This document shows positions 26,626 through 35,507 of a stretch of DNA of 54,730 nt, piece by piece; within the stretch, counting starts at the first letter, position 1, and every line of letters begins with the position of its first letter. The notes beneath the pieces are model-generated. The model was not told the DNA's origin. It did no database searches and worked only from the letters and a program-made list of their open reading frames with translations. The DNA is from Sphingomonas sp. (lineage in GTDB: Bacteria; Pseudomonadota; Alphaproteobacteria; Sphingomonadales; Sphingomonadaceae): NCBI GenBank assembly GCA_025981625.1, contig JAICXF010000005.1, positions 1-54,730 on the forward strand, written 5' to 3'. A program made the position numbers and the translations under genes.

Positions 26626-28038
26626 TTAGGACAGCGACGACGCCGGGAGGCCGTTCACGAGCACCCGCTTGAGCGCGAGGTCTTCGGTGAACCGAATTAT
26701 GCTGGGCTCGGTGACGCCGTCGAACCGGCAATCGAGAATGCTGATGTCGCGCACCGGGGCTCCGGGCAGTCCCTGGCTGTCGAGTACCCGCTTTGCCTGT
26801 GCGGCGCGAAGGCGTTCGATGACGATGTGGCGCAGGATCGGCTTGTACGGTCCCTTTGCACCCTCTTCATAATTGAAGTCGCAGGCAATCGCCGCGCGCT
26901 GGACCTGTCCCACCCGGATGTCCCGGAAGTAGAAGTCCTCGAGCACGCCGCCGCGGGCTGCATTGTTCTTGAACCGCAAGGCGTAATAGAGGTTCGGGCT
27001 GTCCATGACGCAGTTTTCGGCGAAAATTCGCCTTGCTCCGCCTGAGATTTCCGACCCGATCGTCACTCCTCCGTGGCCTTCCTTCATCCGGCAATTACGG
27101 ATGACGATGTCCTCGCTCGGCGTATGAAGCCGCCGGCCATCCGCGTTGCGCCCCGACTTGACGGCGATGCAATCGTCGCCCGTGTCGAACGTGCAGCCCT
27201 CGATCAGCACCATCGAGCAGCTTTCCGGATCGCAACCGTCGTTGTTGGGCCCGTGACCATAGATGTCGAGGTTGCGGACGATCACGTTCCTGCACAGGAC
27301 CGGATGCACCTGCCAGAAGGGGGCCCCGCGTAGCTTCACCCCTTCGATCAGGACGCCCTCGCAGCCATAGGGCTCAATGAACGACGGGCGGAGGTAGCTT
27401 CCGTCGCCGAACACGCGTTTCTCGACTGGAACTCCCGCTTCGGCCATCTGCGCCAGGCGCGCACGCGCGGGCCGCTGATCAGGCATCCCTTCTCGCCAGC
27501 CGTTGCTAACCGTGCCGCGCCAAGGGCCTTTCCATGCCCACCAATGGCTGCCGCTCGCTTGACCGTCGAGCGTACCCTCACCGGTGATGGCGATGTTTCG
27601 CTGCCGGTAGGCGTAAACCAGCGGCGAGTAGTTGATCAGCTCGAACCCTTCCCACCGAGTCCGCACCAGCGGGTAGTGCGAGGGGTCGGTCGAAAACAGC
27701 AACGTAGCGCCGCGCGCAAGGTGGAGCTCGACATTGGAACGCAGGTGGACGGCGCCGGTCAGGAAACGTCCCGGCGGGACCAGAACCCGTCCCCCGCCCG
27801 CTGCCGCGCAAGCGTCGATCGCCGACGCGATGGCGGCAGTCGCTAGCGTTTTCCCGTCACCTCTCGCGCCGAAACTCGTGATCGGGAACGTGCGCCGTGG
27901 AAACACAGGCGCCCGAAGCGAACCGGCGATGGCCTGCGCATGAGCCCAGGGATCGACCGGTCCTGCTCCGACGAGGGCCGCACCGCTCAGTGCGGCGCTC
28001 GCACCCAGCAGCTCCCGACGGGTTGTCCGTATCAGCAT
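26626..28038 (-). CDS. Polygalacturonase, glycoside hydrolase family 28
   Basis: Hydrolyses alpha-1,4-galacturonosyl bonds (endo or exo not decidable). 470 aa, ATG at 28038, 22 nt after TBDR2. The N-terminus has TRRELLG plus hydrophobic core, a Tat signal. The pectin-lyase-like beta-helix contains the GH28 catalytic signatures in order: GPNNDGCDPES (263-273, general-acid Asp), TGDDCIAVKSG (286-296, paired Asp), GHGGVTIGSE (321-330, His) and RFKNN (355-359, in place of the usual RIK). An N-terminal SFGARGDGKTLATAAIASAIDACA segment is also typical. Products would be taken up by TBDR2 and, as monomer, by ExuT. Confidence 0.93.
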   Translation of the reverse strand: MLIRTTRRELLGASAALSGAALVGAGPVDPWAHAQAIAGSLRAPVFPRRTFPITSFGARGDGKTLATAAIASAIDACAAAGGGRVLVPPGRFLTGAVHLRSNVELHLARGATLLFSTDPSHYPLVRTRWEGFELINYSPLVYAYRQRNIAITGEGTLDGQASGSHWWAWKGPWRGTVSNGWREGMPDQRPARARLAQMAEAGVPVEKRVFGDGSYLRPSFIEPYGCEGVLIEGVKLRGAPFWQVHPVLCRNVIVRNLDIYGHGPNNDGCDPESCSMVLIEGCTFDTGDDCIAVKSGRNADGRRLHTPSEDIVIRNCRMKEGHGGVTIGSEISGGARRIFAENCVMDSPNLYYALRFKNNAARGGVLEDFYFRDIRVGQVQRAAIACDFNYEEGAKGPYKPILRHIVIERLRAAQAKRVLDSQGLPGAPVRDISILDCRFDGVTEPSIIRFTEDLALKRVLVNGLPASSLS

Positions 28039-28060
28039 GTCGCCCGCTTCCGCCTGAATG

Positions 28061-31000
28061 TTAGAAAGAGAGGCGAAGACCCACGGTAATGACCCTGCCC
28101 GTGCTCGAATAAGTCTGGGTCACCGGGCTGGCGGCATACATTGTCTCGTAATCGGGCGCATTGGTGAGATTGCGACCCTCAAGCCTGATCTCCGCATATG
28201 GCGTGATATTGTATGCGAGCGCCGCATCCACGTTGAGCTGGCTTTCGCGATAGCGGAAGTCGGCGATGACCGGGGAATTGCAGGCGCCGCCATTGTTTGT
28301 GGTCAGGCCGGCATCGCAAGTGCCGCTGACGAGGGGGAAGCGATTGACATAGCGCGTCCGATAGGCGGCCGAGACCCGCGCAGACCAGATCTTGTTCTCA
28401 TAGAACAGCGTCGCATTGAAAGAATCGGGCGAGGTATTGAGCCACGGCGCCGTCGCGTACGCGTTGCTTACCTTCGGATTCGATCCCGATTGGGTCACCG
28501 CCAGCACGGTGTTGGTCAGATAGTTCAGCTTCGACCAGATGTGCGTGTAATTGGCGGTGATCCCCATGTCGTCGAATGGGTGCGGCAGGAAAGTGAAGTT
28601 CGACTGCACGTCGAGTTCGACTCCCCGGATGTTTCCGCCGGGCGCATCCTGGAACTGGCGAACCGCCCACTCACCCCCGGCCTGAGTGTAGGCCCGCAGC
28701 GTCGAGCTCGTCATGTTCGCCACAACCTGCTGATAGATCGCCGGCTCGAACACGTCGGCGAGCGGCGCTTCGATGGCAATCTGCTGCGGGAAGGTGTCGA
28801 TGTGCTTGGTGAACGCCGCGACCGCAATCAGGCCACCGCGTCCGAAATAGCGCTCGATACTCACGTCGAAATTGGTCGAACGGAACGGCTTGAGGTACGG
28901 ATTGCCGACGGTGACCGTTGGTGCCGCGCCGGAACTTGATAAGCCGCTCGAGAAGGATGTCGTGCCGGGCGTCAAATTTTGCAGCATCGGTCGCGAAATC
29001 GTCTTCGACGCAGCGAACCGAACCAGCAAGCCGCGCGACGGCTCATAAACCGCGTTCAGCGCGGGCAGCCAGTCGGTATATTGGTTGTGCGCCGTGACCG
29101 GCAATCCAAGGACGCCGTCGGTTGCGCCGATCGAGCCGACACCCTTCTCGCGCGTCTGAGCGACGCGCATTCCAAGGTTGCCGCGCAGCGGATGTCCGAA
29201 GACGTCGAAATTATAGTCCACCTGGCCAAAGCCGGACAGATCATCCTCGGTCACGGAATTCCGCTGTCGACCATCGACAACCGCACGGAAATCGCCCCAC
29301 TTGTTCACGCAATTGCAGTCGATCCCGAACTCCTGGACGAACTTGCCGAGATCCGGCGCATAGAAGCTCGTCGGCGTACCCTGCGATACGTCCAGGCCCT
29401 GGCCGAAGCCGACCGTCTTGCCGAGATCGGTGATGTTCAGGTGTGACTCGAGGAGCGTTGGATTGATCGCCTCAATGTCCTGGTTGCGCCGCGCCTGGTC
29501 GCTATTGAACTGATATTGCTTGCGCGTGGCGCCGAAGCGCAGGGAGAGGTTCTCGGGGATGAGATCCCAGGTGAAGTTGAGGCGACCGACCTTGAAGCTG
29601 TTATCGATATAGCCCTGGTAGAATCGGATCGTCGAAAGCCCCTTTACGAGCGACCAGCTATTGGGGTTGGCGACGTCGAAGCCGGGGCTGAAGATCGGCA
29701 TCTTGCCGCCGTCACGCTCGTCGAAAACGTAATTGTCCTGGTCGATCGCATTGAACTCGGCGAGCAATCCGGTGAACTTGAATTCCGATTTGGACCAGCC
29801 GAGCGTGACATCGGCGTGGAACCGGTCCGTGAAGTCCTGGTGTCCGTTCAGCGACGCCTGCTTGAAAAGCGTGTTGCCGAACTGGGCATCCGCCGAGCTG
29901 CGCCAATCGACATCGTTCAGTTGGAGATAATCGGCCTGGCCCGCTGCATTGACATCGGCGGCCATGATCTTGGTCGCTGGACGCCCGATCAGCTGCGAAT
30001 AGAAGCCGGTCTTGTTCGACGTTGCGACATAGCCCGGGGACGAGGGCGAATTGTAATAATCATAGGGATTGAGGTTGTTCGGATTGATGCTGTTGACCAT
30101 GCCGGGCAGCACGGCCCCGCCATAAATCATGGCGCCGCAGTCGGTGGTCGCGCTCGGCACGCAATTCGGGTAGAGCGCGACCCGATCCGCGATGCCGCTG
30201 GAGGAAGTCGGCGAGCGCAACGTCCCTTGAGTGGCGCGCGTATTGGTCCCGTTCCGGTTGAGCCCGATGGTGGTGATCCCATCGTTGTCCGAAGTCTGAT
30301 GATAGGTCGAGATCACTCCGTCGAGGATGATTTCGGTATGATCGGTCGGCTTCCACTGCGCGGTAAGCGTCGCTCCCAGACGCTTGTAACTCAGCTCCCG
30401 GCGCGAGATCGACGGACGCGCGGGAATGATCGTCGTCGGCGTGATCTTCGAATAGGCTGCGGGGTCGGACCCATAGATCGGGCCGGTCCCGGCCGTGGAC
30501 GGCAAGGCGAAGCCAAACGTCGGCGGGCTGATGCCGTTGATCTGTGAATTGCGGTACGCATATTCGAAAGCGCCGATGCTGCGGCTGTACGAATCGACCG
30601 TCTGCTGCTGCCTTTGGTAGGAGATCGACCCCAGAACACCGAACCGGTCGGTGACCCGCTTCGAGAACAGGCCAGTGAGCCGAGGGCCGACCTTGTGCCC
30701 GTTCTGTCGATATTCGCCCTCGATCCCGATCGCGACGCGGTCCTTCTTGTAGGAGAGCGGCCGACCGGTCGTCAGATCGATGATCGCGCCGAGCGAACCC
30801 TCGTCGTCGGAGGCTGCCGTCGTCTTCGTGACCGTCACGGCGCCGAACAGATCCGAGGCGAACGTGTTGAAATCGAATCCACGAGTGCGGTTGCCGCCCG
30901 CGTCCGAGCTGTTGCCGCCCGCGACCGATTGCGCATCGACGCCATTCAGTCGCGTGAGCTGAAAATCTCCGCTCAGCCCCCGGATGGTGACTGAACGACC

Positions 31001-31399
31001 TTCGCCGTTGTCGCGATCGATGGACACGCCGGGCAGTCGCTGAATCGACTCGGCGACGTTGGCGTCGGGGAATTTCGCAATGTCCTCGGCGGTGATCGCG
31101 TCGATGATCTGATTGGACCGCCGCTTCAGGTTTACGGAGGCGGCAAGCGACGCGCGAAAGCCGGTTACCACGATCGCATTGGCGTCGGTCGGCTGTGCGC
31201 CCTGGGCGCTCTGTGGCTGGCTTGTTGTCGGCGCCTGCCCCGCCTGTGGCTGCGCAGAGGCAATCTCGTTCGGGATCGCCGCCTTTGAACTCGAGGCCGC
31301 TGCTGTTGTGTGAGAAAGCGCCGGCGACGGCATCACTGCCACGATTGCCATGGCTGCGCACGAGACGCTGCTGCGAAGCACCCCTTTGACCTGATTCAT
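28061..31399 (-). CDS. TonB-dependent receptor 2 (oligogalacturonide uptake)
   Basis: A 1112-aa outer-membrane transporter. ATG at 31399 with GGAGGGG upstream; Sec signal with AMAIVAVMPSPALSH; a Gln/Ala/Pro linker; TonB-box-like IVVTGFRASL; a plug with AEDIAKFPDANVAESIQRLPGV, SVTIRGLSGDFQLTRLNG and a long barrel ending in VITVGLRLSF (terminal Phe). Its plug is similar in layout to TBDR1 but the barrel is longer. It is followed on the same strand by GH28, PL1 and the large LamG gene, which makes oligogalacturonides the likely cargo. Two operator copies lie in the 302-nt upstream gap. Confidence 0.93.
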   Translation of the reverse strand: MNQVKGVLRSSVSCAAMAIVAVMPSPALSHTTAAASSSKAAIPNEIASAQPQAGQAPTTSQPQSAQGAQPTDANAIVVTGFRASLAASVNLKRRSNQIIDAITAEDIAKFPDANVAESIQRLPGVSIDRDNGEGRSVTIRGLSGDFQLTRLNGVDAQSVAGGNSSDAGGNRTRGFDFNTFASDLFGAVTVTKTTAASDDEGSLGAIIDLTTGRPLSYKKDRVAIGIEGEYRQNGHKVGPRLTGLFSKRVTDRFGVLGSISYQRQQQTVDSYSRSIGAFEYAYRNSQINGISPPTFGFALPSTAGTGPIYGSDPAAYSKITPTTIIPARPSISRRELSYKRLGATLTAQWKPTDHTEIILDGVISTYHQTSDNDGITTIGLNRNGTNTRATQGTLRSPTSSSGIADRVALYPNCVPSATTDCGAMIYGGAVLPGMVNSINPNNLNPYDYYNSPSSPGYVATSNKTGFYSQLIGRPATKIMAADVNAAGQADYLQLNDVDWRSSADAQFGNTLFKQASLNGHQDFTDRFHADVTLGWSKSEFKFTGLLAEFNAIDQDNYVFDERDGGKMPIFSPGFDVANPNSWSLVKGLSTIRFYQGYIDNSFKVGRLNFTWDLIPENLSLRFGATRKQYQFNSDQARRNQDIEAINPTLLESHLNITDLGKTVGFGQGLDVSQGTPTSFYAPDLGKFVQEFGIDCNCVNKWGDFRAVVDGRQRNSVTEDDLSGFGQVDYNFDVFGHPLRGNLGMRVAQTREKGVGSIGATDGVLGLPVTAHNQYTDWLPALNAVYEPSRGLLVRFAASKTISRPMLQNLTPGTTSFSSGLSSSGAAPTVTVGNPYLKPFRSTNFDVSIERYFGRGGLIAVAAFTKHIDTFPQQIAIEAPLADVFEPAIYQQVVANMTSSTLRAYTQAGGEWAVRQFQDAPGGNIRGVELDVQSNFTFLPHPFDDMGITANYTHIWSKLNYLTNTVLAVTQSGSNPKVSNAYATAPWLNTSPDSFNATLFYENKIWSARVSAAYRTRYVNRFPLVSGTCDAGLTTNNGGACNSPVIADFRYRESQLNVDAALAYNITPYAEIRLEGRNLTNAPDYETMYAASPVTQTYSSTGRVITVGLRLSF

Positions 31400-31463
31400 T
31401 CCGGCATCCCCTCCTGCCAGACGCCGACCTGGTCCCTGAATGGACGCAGATACTCGCCGTCCT

Positions 31464-31479
31464 ATGACACCGGTAACAT
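31464..31479 (-). promoter_or_regulatory. Proximal operator upstream of TBDR2
   Basis: ATGACACCGGTAACAT (31464-31479), with both outer half-site ends conserved. Its centre is 72 nt ahead of the TBDR2 ATG and 116 bp from the distal copy. No convincing -10/-35 pair surrounds it, so it may be an auxiliary or roadblock site. Confidence 0.75.
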
Positions 31480-31572
31480 CAACCTTCGGTAATCCGCAAC
31501 ATGGCGTGCAAAAATTCCGTTTGAACGCGGTTTCGAGCCGCTTGAAAGCGCCTGGAAGGGCATTTCGGCAGA

Positions 31573-31601
31573 AAATGCAGGAAAACCGGTGTCATGGGCA
31601 A
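31573..31601 (-). promoter_or_regulatory. Distal operator and probable promoter of TBDR2
   Basis: On the minus strand TTGCCC (31601-31596) is followed by the operator ATGACACCGGTTTTC (31595-31581) and, after a 17-nt spacer, GCATTT (31578-31573). This is the same layout as at exuT and at the hydratase-like gene. Transcription from here would give a leader of about 165 nt. The rest of the 302-nt gap (31400-31701) shows no gene. Confidence 0.65.
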
Positions 31602-31701
31602 GGTGCTGCTGGTTGGTGCCCGGACGGCACGCTTACGTGGGGGCTATCGGCGAACTGCTGTGCAATGTTGCCGAGTCGCCGGCGTGTAGCCGACCGGCTC
31701 G

Positions 31702-32376
31702 TCAATCCTTTGGCGCGGCGATGGTGAAGGCGTGCTCGTCGCCGGCGATGCGCACCCGCAGGTGCAGCGTGCGGTCCTCGCCTTTATTGAACTTCAGCTT
31801 CTGACTGACGACCTCCCCGGCCGCGACCCGGCCGGGCTGAACAGTCGTATCTTGCAGCAGCGCCTGCTGAAGCGCCGCGATCTGCGCTTGTGCGGTCTGC
31901 CGGTCGATCGTCGGCTTCGACTTTCTTGCTACGCGGTTCGCTTGTCGTACCATCTCGTCGGCGCCGACGGTTGAGCCGCCGGTGAAATTGCTCACGTCGG
32001 GGTGCCCCGCACTGTCCACCTGCATCTGCGGCGCCGCATAGCCGCCTGCCACGGGAGCCGGGGGCGGTGCCGCCTCGACCGTCATCCCCGCCGCGGCGCG
32101 GACGTCATTGGTGAGCTGCTGGAGCGAACTCAGGGCTATGGCCTCGCCGCTCGGCTTGCTGATCGAAACCGACGTCGGCCCAAAGGGAACCGACGCGCCC
32201 GTGCTGTTCTGGGCGGCCACCTTGAGCACCAGACGGCCATCGTTGAGCTGCGGCTCGACGAGCAGGCTGACATTGCTGTGCGGCTGCCTGGACGTGGCGA
32301 CGGCGGGACTGTCCGGCGCGGCAATCGCCGGCGAGGCCAACAGAAAGGCGGCACACAACGCAAGCATCCTCTTCAT
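31702..32376 (-). CDS. Secreted protein of unknown function, halogenase operon
   Basis: A 224-aa exported protein. ATG at 32376 has AGAGGA upstream and opens a clean Sec signal (MKRMLALCAAFLLASPAIAA). An ATG at 32400 overlaps the preceding stop (ATGA) and would add 8 basic residues to the signal, so either start is possible. The mature part has an Ig-like beta region (VSLLVEPQLNDGRLVLKVAAQN, TSVSISKPSGEAI), a Pro/Ala linker near 105-120, a helical Gln-rich stretch (RQTAQAQIAALQQALLQDTTV) and a last beta unit (EDRTLHLRVRIAGDEHAFTI). No known catalytic motif. Fourth gene of the TBDR3 operon; a periplasmic partner of that system is the only inference possible. Confidence 0.7.
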   Translation of the reverse strand: MKRMLALCAAFLLASPAIAAPDSPAVATSRQPHSNVSLLVEPQLNDGRLVLKVAAQNSTGASVPFGPTSVSISKPSGEAIALSSLQQLTNDVRAAAGMTVEAAPPPAPVAGGYAAPQMQVDSAGHPDVSNFTGGSTVGADEMVRQANRVARKSKPTIDRQTAQAQIAALQQALLQDTTVQPGRVAAGEVVSQKLKFNKGEDRTLHLRVRIAGDEHAFTIAAPKD

Positions 32377-32396
32377 CCGGATCGGTCCTCTGCGAT

Positions 32397-33938
32397 TCAT
32401 GCCTGCAATCTCACGGGGCGGTTTACGGCGGTCATCTCCGCCGCACGGCAATGACGATCGATGAACTGCTGGTGCGTCGGCATTTGGCGAGCCGCTTCCG
32501 CGATCGCTGCACGCATTCCAGCAAGGACCTGGTCCACATCGCGGGGAGCGATCGACTCGACCATCGGGTCGAACGCCTCCGGTTCAATGCCCTGGCCGAG
32601 CAGCACCGCGACCCAGCTGGTCAGCTTGAACACATCGTAGCCAAGCTCGGGATAGCGCCCGCTACCGCGGAACATGGCGATCTTGCAGGCGAGCGTGTCA
32701 GGGATCGCCATCGTCCGGCAGTAATCCCAGAACGGCTCCCCCGAACGCTCGGTCGCGTGATAGTGGAGCACCAGGAAATCGCGAACGGACTCGGTCTCCT
32801 CGCGCGCTTGCCGGTTATATTCGTCGATGATGGGCGGATCGAAGCGCCGATCCGGGAACAGTCCAACGAGCTTGGTGATTCCGGTCTGAATGAGATGAAT
32901 GCTGGTGGACTCCAGCGGCTCGAGGAAGCCAGAGGCGAGCCCCAGCGACACGCAGTTCTTGCGCCACTGCTCGGTTCGGCGGCCGGTGGTGAAGCGGAGC
33001 GGACGCGGATCCGTGAGCGGCGCTGCGTCGAGATTGGCGAGCAACTCGGCACGCGCGTCCTCGTCCGAGATGTATCGGCTGCAATAGACGTAGCCGTTGC
33101 CGGTCCGCTGTTGCAGTGGGATGCGCCACTGCCAACCGGCACTTCGGGCTGACGAACGCGTGTACGGGATGGGATCGGCAATGCGCTCGGTTGGAACCGC
33201 GAGTGCGCGGTCGCACGGCAGATAGGCCGACCAGTCTTCATAGCCGACACCGAGTGCCTCACCGATCAGCAATGCACGAAATCCGGTGCAGTCGATGAAC
33301 AGCTCGCCGTCCACCCTTCTGCCGTCCTGCAGCTCAAGACCTTCGATAAAGCCGTCATCGGGGCGCAACTTCACTGCGGCAATTTTGCCCTCGACCCGTT
33401 CGACCCCTCTCGCGTCGGCCAGCGTGCGCAGGAACTTCGCATAGAGGCTTGCATCGAAATGGTAGGCATAGCCGTACGTGTTGAACACCGCTGGAGCGCC
33501 GGCCCCTCCGCGCTGGAACTTGCCCTGCAATGCGGCGACCGTGTTGAGGGAAAACTCGCCAATCGGAACCGGATATCCGAACGAGCGGGCGCGGAGCCAC
33601 TGCTGATGGAACGGCGTCATTCCGAAGTCGTCGCCAAAACGGCCAAACGGATGGAAATAGCGGTGGCCAGGCCGGAGCCAATCGACGAACTCGATCCCGA
33701 GCTTGAACGAGCCTCTGGTCGCTCGGACGAACGCATCTTCGTCGATCTGCAGCAGCTGGTTGAACAGCTGAATGGTCGGAATGGTCGCCTCGCCGACCCC
33801 GACGATCCCGATCTCGTCCGATTCAACAAGGGTGATCTTCAGCCGTTCCGGGGGAAGCGCCCTGGACAACGCCGCGGCCGCCATCCAGCCGGCCGTGCCA
33901 CCGCCCGCTATGACGACGCTGCGAATGGGCTCCGTCAC
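32397..33938 (-). CDS. Tryptophan-halogenase-like flavoprotein (second copy)
   Basis: A 513-aa FAD-dependent protein of the Trp_halogenase family. Dinucleotide-binding start VVIAGGGTAGWMAAAALSRAL (GxGxxG-type), ESDEIGIVGVGEATIP, the region FKLGIEFVDW carrying the Lys that corresponds to the catalytic lysine of flavin halogenases, and GWQWRIPLQQRTGNGY, a match to the family GWxWxIP motif. C-terminal FLEPLESTSIHLIQTGI and ARQMPTHQQFIDRHC are also typical. No signal peptide, so cytoplasmic. ATG at 33938 overlaps the stop of the first copy (ATGA). Copies of this type beside TBDR genes are widespread in Caulobacter, Xanthomonas and sphingomonads; their physiological substrate is generally unknown. 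Confidence 0.87.
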   Translation of the reverse strand: MTEPIRSVVIAGGGTAGWMAAAALSRALPPERLKITLVESDEIGIVGVGEATIPTIQLFNQLLQIDEDAFVRATRGSFKLGIEFVDWLRPGHRYFHPFGRFGDDFGMTPFHQQWLRARSFGYPVPIGEFSLNTVAALQGKFQRGGAGAPAVFNTYGYAYHFDASLYAKFLRTLADARGVERVEGKIAAVKLRPDDGFIEGLELQDGRRVDGELFIDCTGFRALLIGEALGVGYEDWSAYLPCDRALAVPTERIADPIPYTRSSARSAGWQWRIPLQQRTGNGYVYCSRYISDEDARAELLANLDAAPLTDPRPLRFTTGRRTEQWRKNCVSLGLASGFLEPLESTSIHLIQTGITKLVGLFPDRRFDPPIIDEYNRQAREETESVRDFLVLHYHATERSGEPFWDYCRTMAIPDTLACKIAMFRGSGRYPELGYDVFKLTSWVAVLLGQGIEPEAFDPMVESIAPRDVDQVLAGMRAAIAEAARQMPTHQQFIDRHCRAAEMTAVNRPVRLQA

Positions 33939-35449
33939 GCGGCTTCGGCCATGCAGAAGCGCCGGATGAACGTCTCATGCGTCGGCATCGACTCGGCGAT
34001 TCCGGCCAGCTCGGCGCGGCGACGAGCGAATATCTGCCGCAGCTGTTCGGTCGGGATATTGTCGACCAAGGCTTCGTAGCGGCGCGGAAGAAACCCGTTG
34101 CCGACAAGAATCGCAACCCAACTCGGCTCGGCGTAGCTGTCTTCGGTGTGACGCGGCACTTTGCCGCACGATCCGAACAGCTCGATCGTGTGTGCGAGGG
34201 TGTCGGGAAGCTCCATCTCGGCGCAATAGCGCCAGAACTCGCTGTCTCGCCGTTGCGTCAGGCAGTAATGAAGGATCAGGAAGTCCCGGATCCGTTCATG
34301 CTCGCCTGCGGTGAGGCTGTTGTACTCGTCGATCATGACCGGATCGAAGCTCTGGTCCGGGAAATACTGGACCAGGCGCGCGGCCGCCGTCTGGATCAGC
34401 TGAATGCTGGTCGATTCGAGCGGCTCCATGAATCCGGCGGCAAGTCCGATCGCGACGCAATTCTTGTGCCACGCCTTTTTTCGACGGCCCGCCGTGAACC
34501 GGAGTTGGCGTGGTTCGGCGAGCGGCGCTCCGTCGAGGTTCGATAGAAGCACGTCACGAGCTTCATCATCCACCATGAAGCCGCTCGAATAGACCAGGCC
34601 ATTGCCGCTGCGGTGCTGCAGCGGAATTCGCCATTGCCAACCGGCTGTCCGGGCGGTCGATCGGGTGAACGGGGTGGGCGCTGAGGTCACTTCGGACGCC
34701 ACCACGAGCGCGCTGTCGCACGGGAGCCACCGGCGCCAATCCTCATAGCCCGTTTGCAGCGCCTCTTCGATCAACAGCCCTCGAAACCCCGAGCAGTCGA
34801 TAAAAAGGTCCGCAGACAGCTCGCGCCCGTCGGCAAGGGTCACACGATCGACAAAGCCATTTTCAGGGGAAAGCGCGACATCGACCACTTTTCCCTCGAT
34901 GCGCGTCACGCCGAGATTTTCCGCGTAGCCGCGCAAAAATCGTCCGTAGAGCCCGGCATCGAAATGGAACGCGTGCTTGAAGAAGCTCGCAGGATTGTCT
35001 TCGCCTTTCGGGGCGATCGCGAAATGCCCGCGCCGTGCGATCGCGTAGGGCAGCGAATAATCGTCGAGCGGCCGATTATCGCCAAGCTGGCGAAGCTTCA
35101 GCCAGTAATGATGCGCCGGAATGCCCTGAATATCGGCGCCATAATCGCCAAAGCCGTGAAAGAAGACGCCGCCCACCCGTGCCCAGTCGCGAAACTCGAT
35201 CCCGAGCTTGTAGGTGCCGTACGTCGCTTTCAGGAATTCGCGTTCGTCAATTCCCAGCAGCCCGTGGAACTGCTGCAGCAGCGGAACCGTGGCCTCGCCG
35301 ACCCCGACAATGCCGATTTCGTCGGACTCGACGAGCACGATCTGGAGCCGCTCGCGCGGGAAGATCCGGGCAAGCGTGCTCGCCGTCATCCAGCCGGCGG
35401 TGCCGCCGCCCACGATCAGCACCCTTTGGACCGGCCGGAATTCCATCAT
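33935..35449 (-). CDS. Tryptophan-halogenase-like flavoprotein (first copy)
   Basis: 504 aa, paralogous to the next gene over its full length. VLIVGGGTAGWMTASTLARIF (FAD site), ESDEIGIVGVGEATVPLLQQFH, TYKLGIEFRDWARVGGVFFHGFG (putative catalytic Lys in YKLGIEF), GWQWRIPLQHRSGNGLVY (GWxWxIP motif) and FMEPLESTSIQLIQTA. The C-terminus ends with PTHETFIRRFCMAEAA. Starts 58 nt after TBDR3. The two copies differ clearly in the substrate-side region after residue 90, which points to different substrates or a heteromeric pair rather than a recent duplication. A flavin reductase partner is not in the window. Confidence 0.87.
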   Translation of the reverse strand: MMEFRPVQRVLIVGGGTAGWMTASTLARIFPRERLQIVLVESDEIGIVGVGEATVPLLQQFHGLLGIDEREFLKATYGTYKLGIEFRDWARVGGVFFHGFGDYGADIQGIPAHHYWLKLRQLGDNRPLDDYSLPYAIARRGHFAIAPKGEDNPASFFKHAFHFDAGLYGRFLRGYAENLGVTRIEGKVVDVALSPENGFVDRVTLADGRELSADLFIDCSGFRGLLIEEALQTGYEDWRRWLPCDSALVVASEVTSAPTPFTRSTARTAGWQWRIPLQHRSGNGLVYSSGFMVDDEARDVLLSNLDGAPLAEPRQLRFTAGRRKKAWHKNCVAIGLAAGFMEPLESTSIQLIQTAAARLVQYFPDQSFDPVMIDEYNSLTAGEHERIRDFLILHYCLTQRRDSEFWRYCAEMELPDTLAHTIELFGSCGKVPRHTEDSYAEPSWVAILVGNGFLPRRYEALVDNIPTEQLRQIFARRRAELAGIAESMPTHETFIRRFCMAEAA

Positions 35450-35507
35450 CCCACTCTAACGGAGACACTCGTCAAACGACACTCCCCGTCCAATGTGTCG
35501 AGCGAAC

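Noticed and set aside
32397..35449. Part of a halogenated antibiotic gene cluster
   Set aside because: No polyketide, peptide synthetase, flavin reductase or resistance genes nearby. The TBDR association points to a different role.
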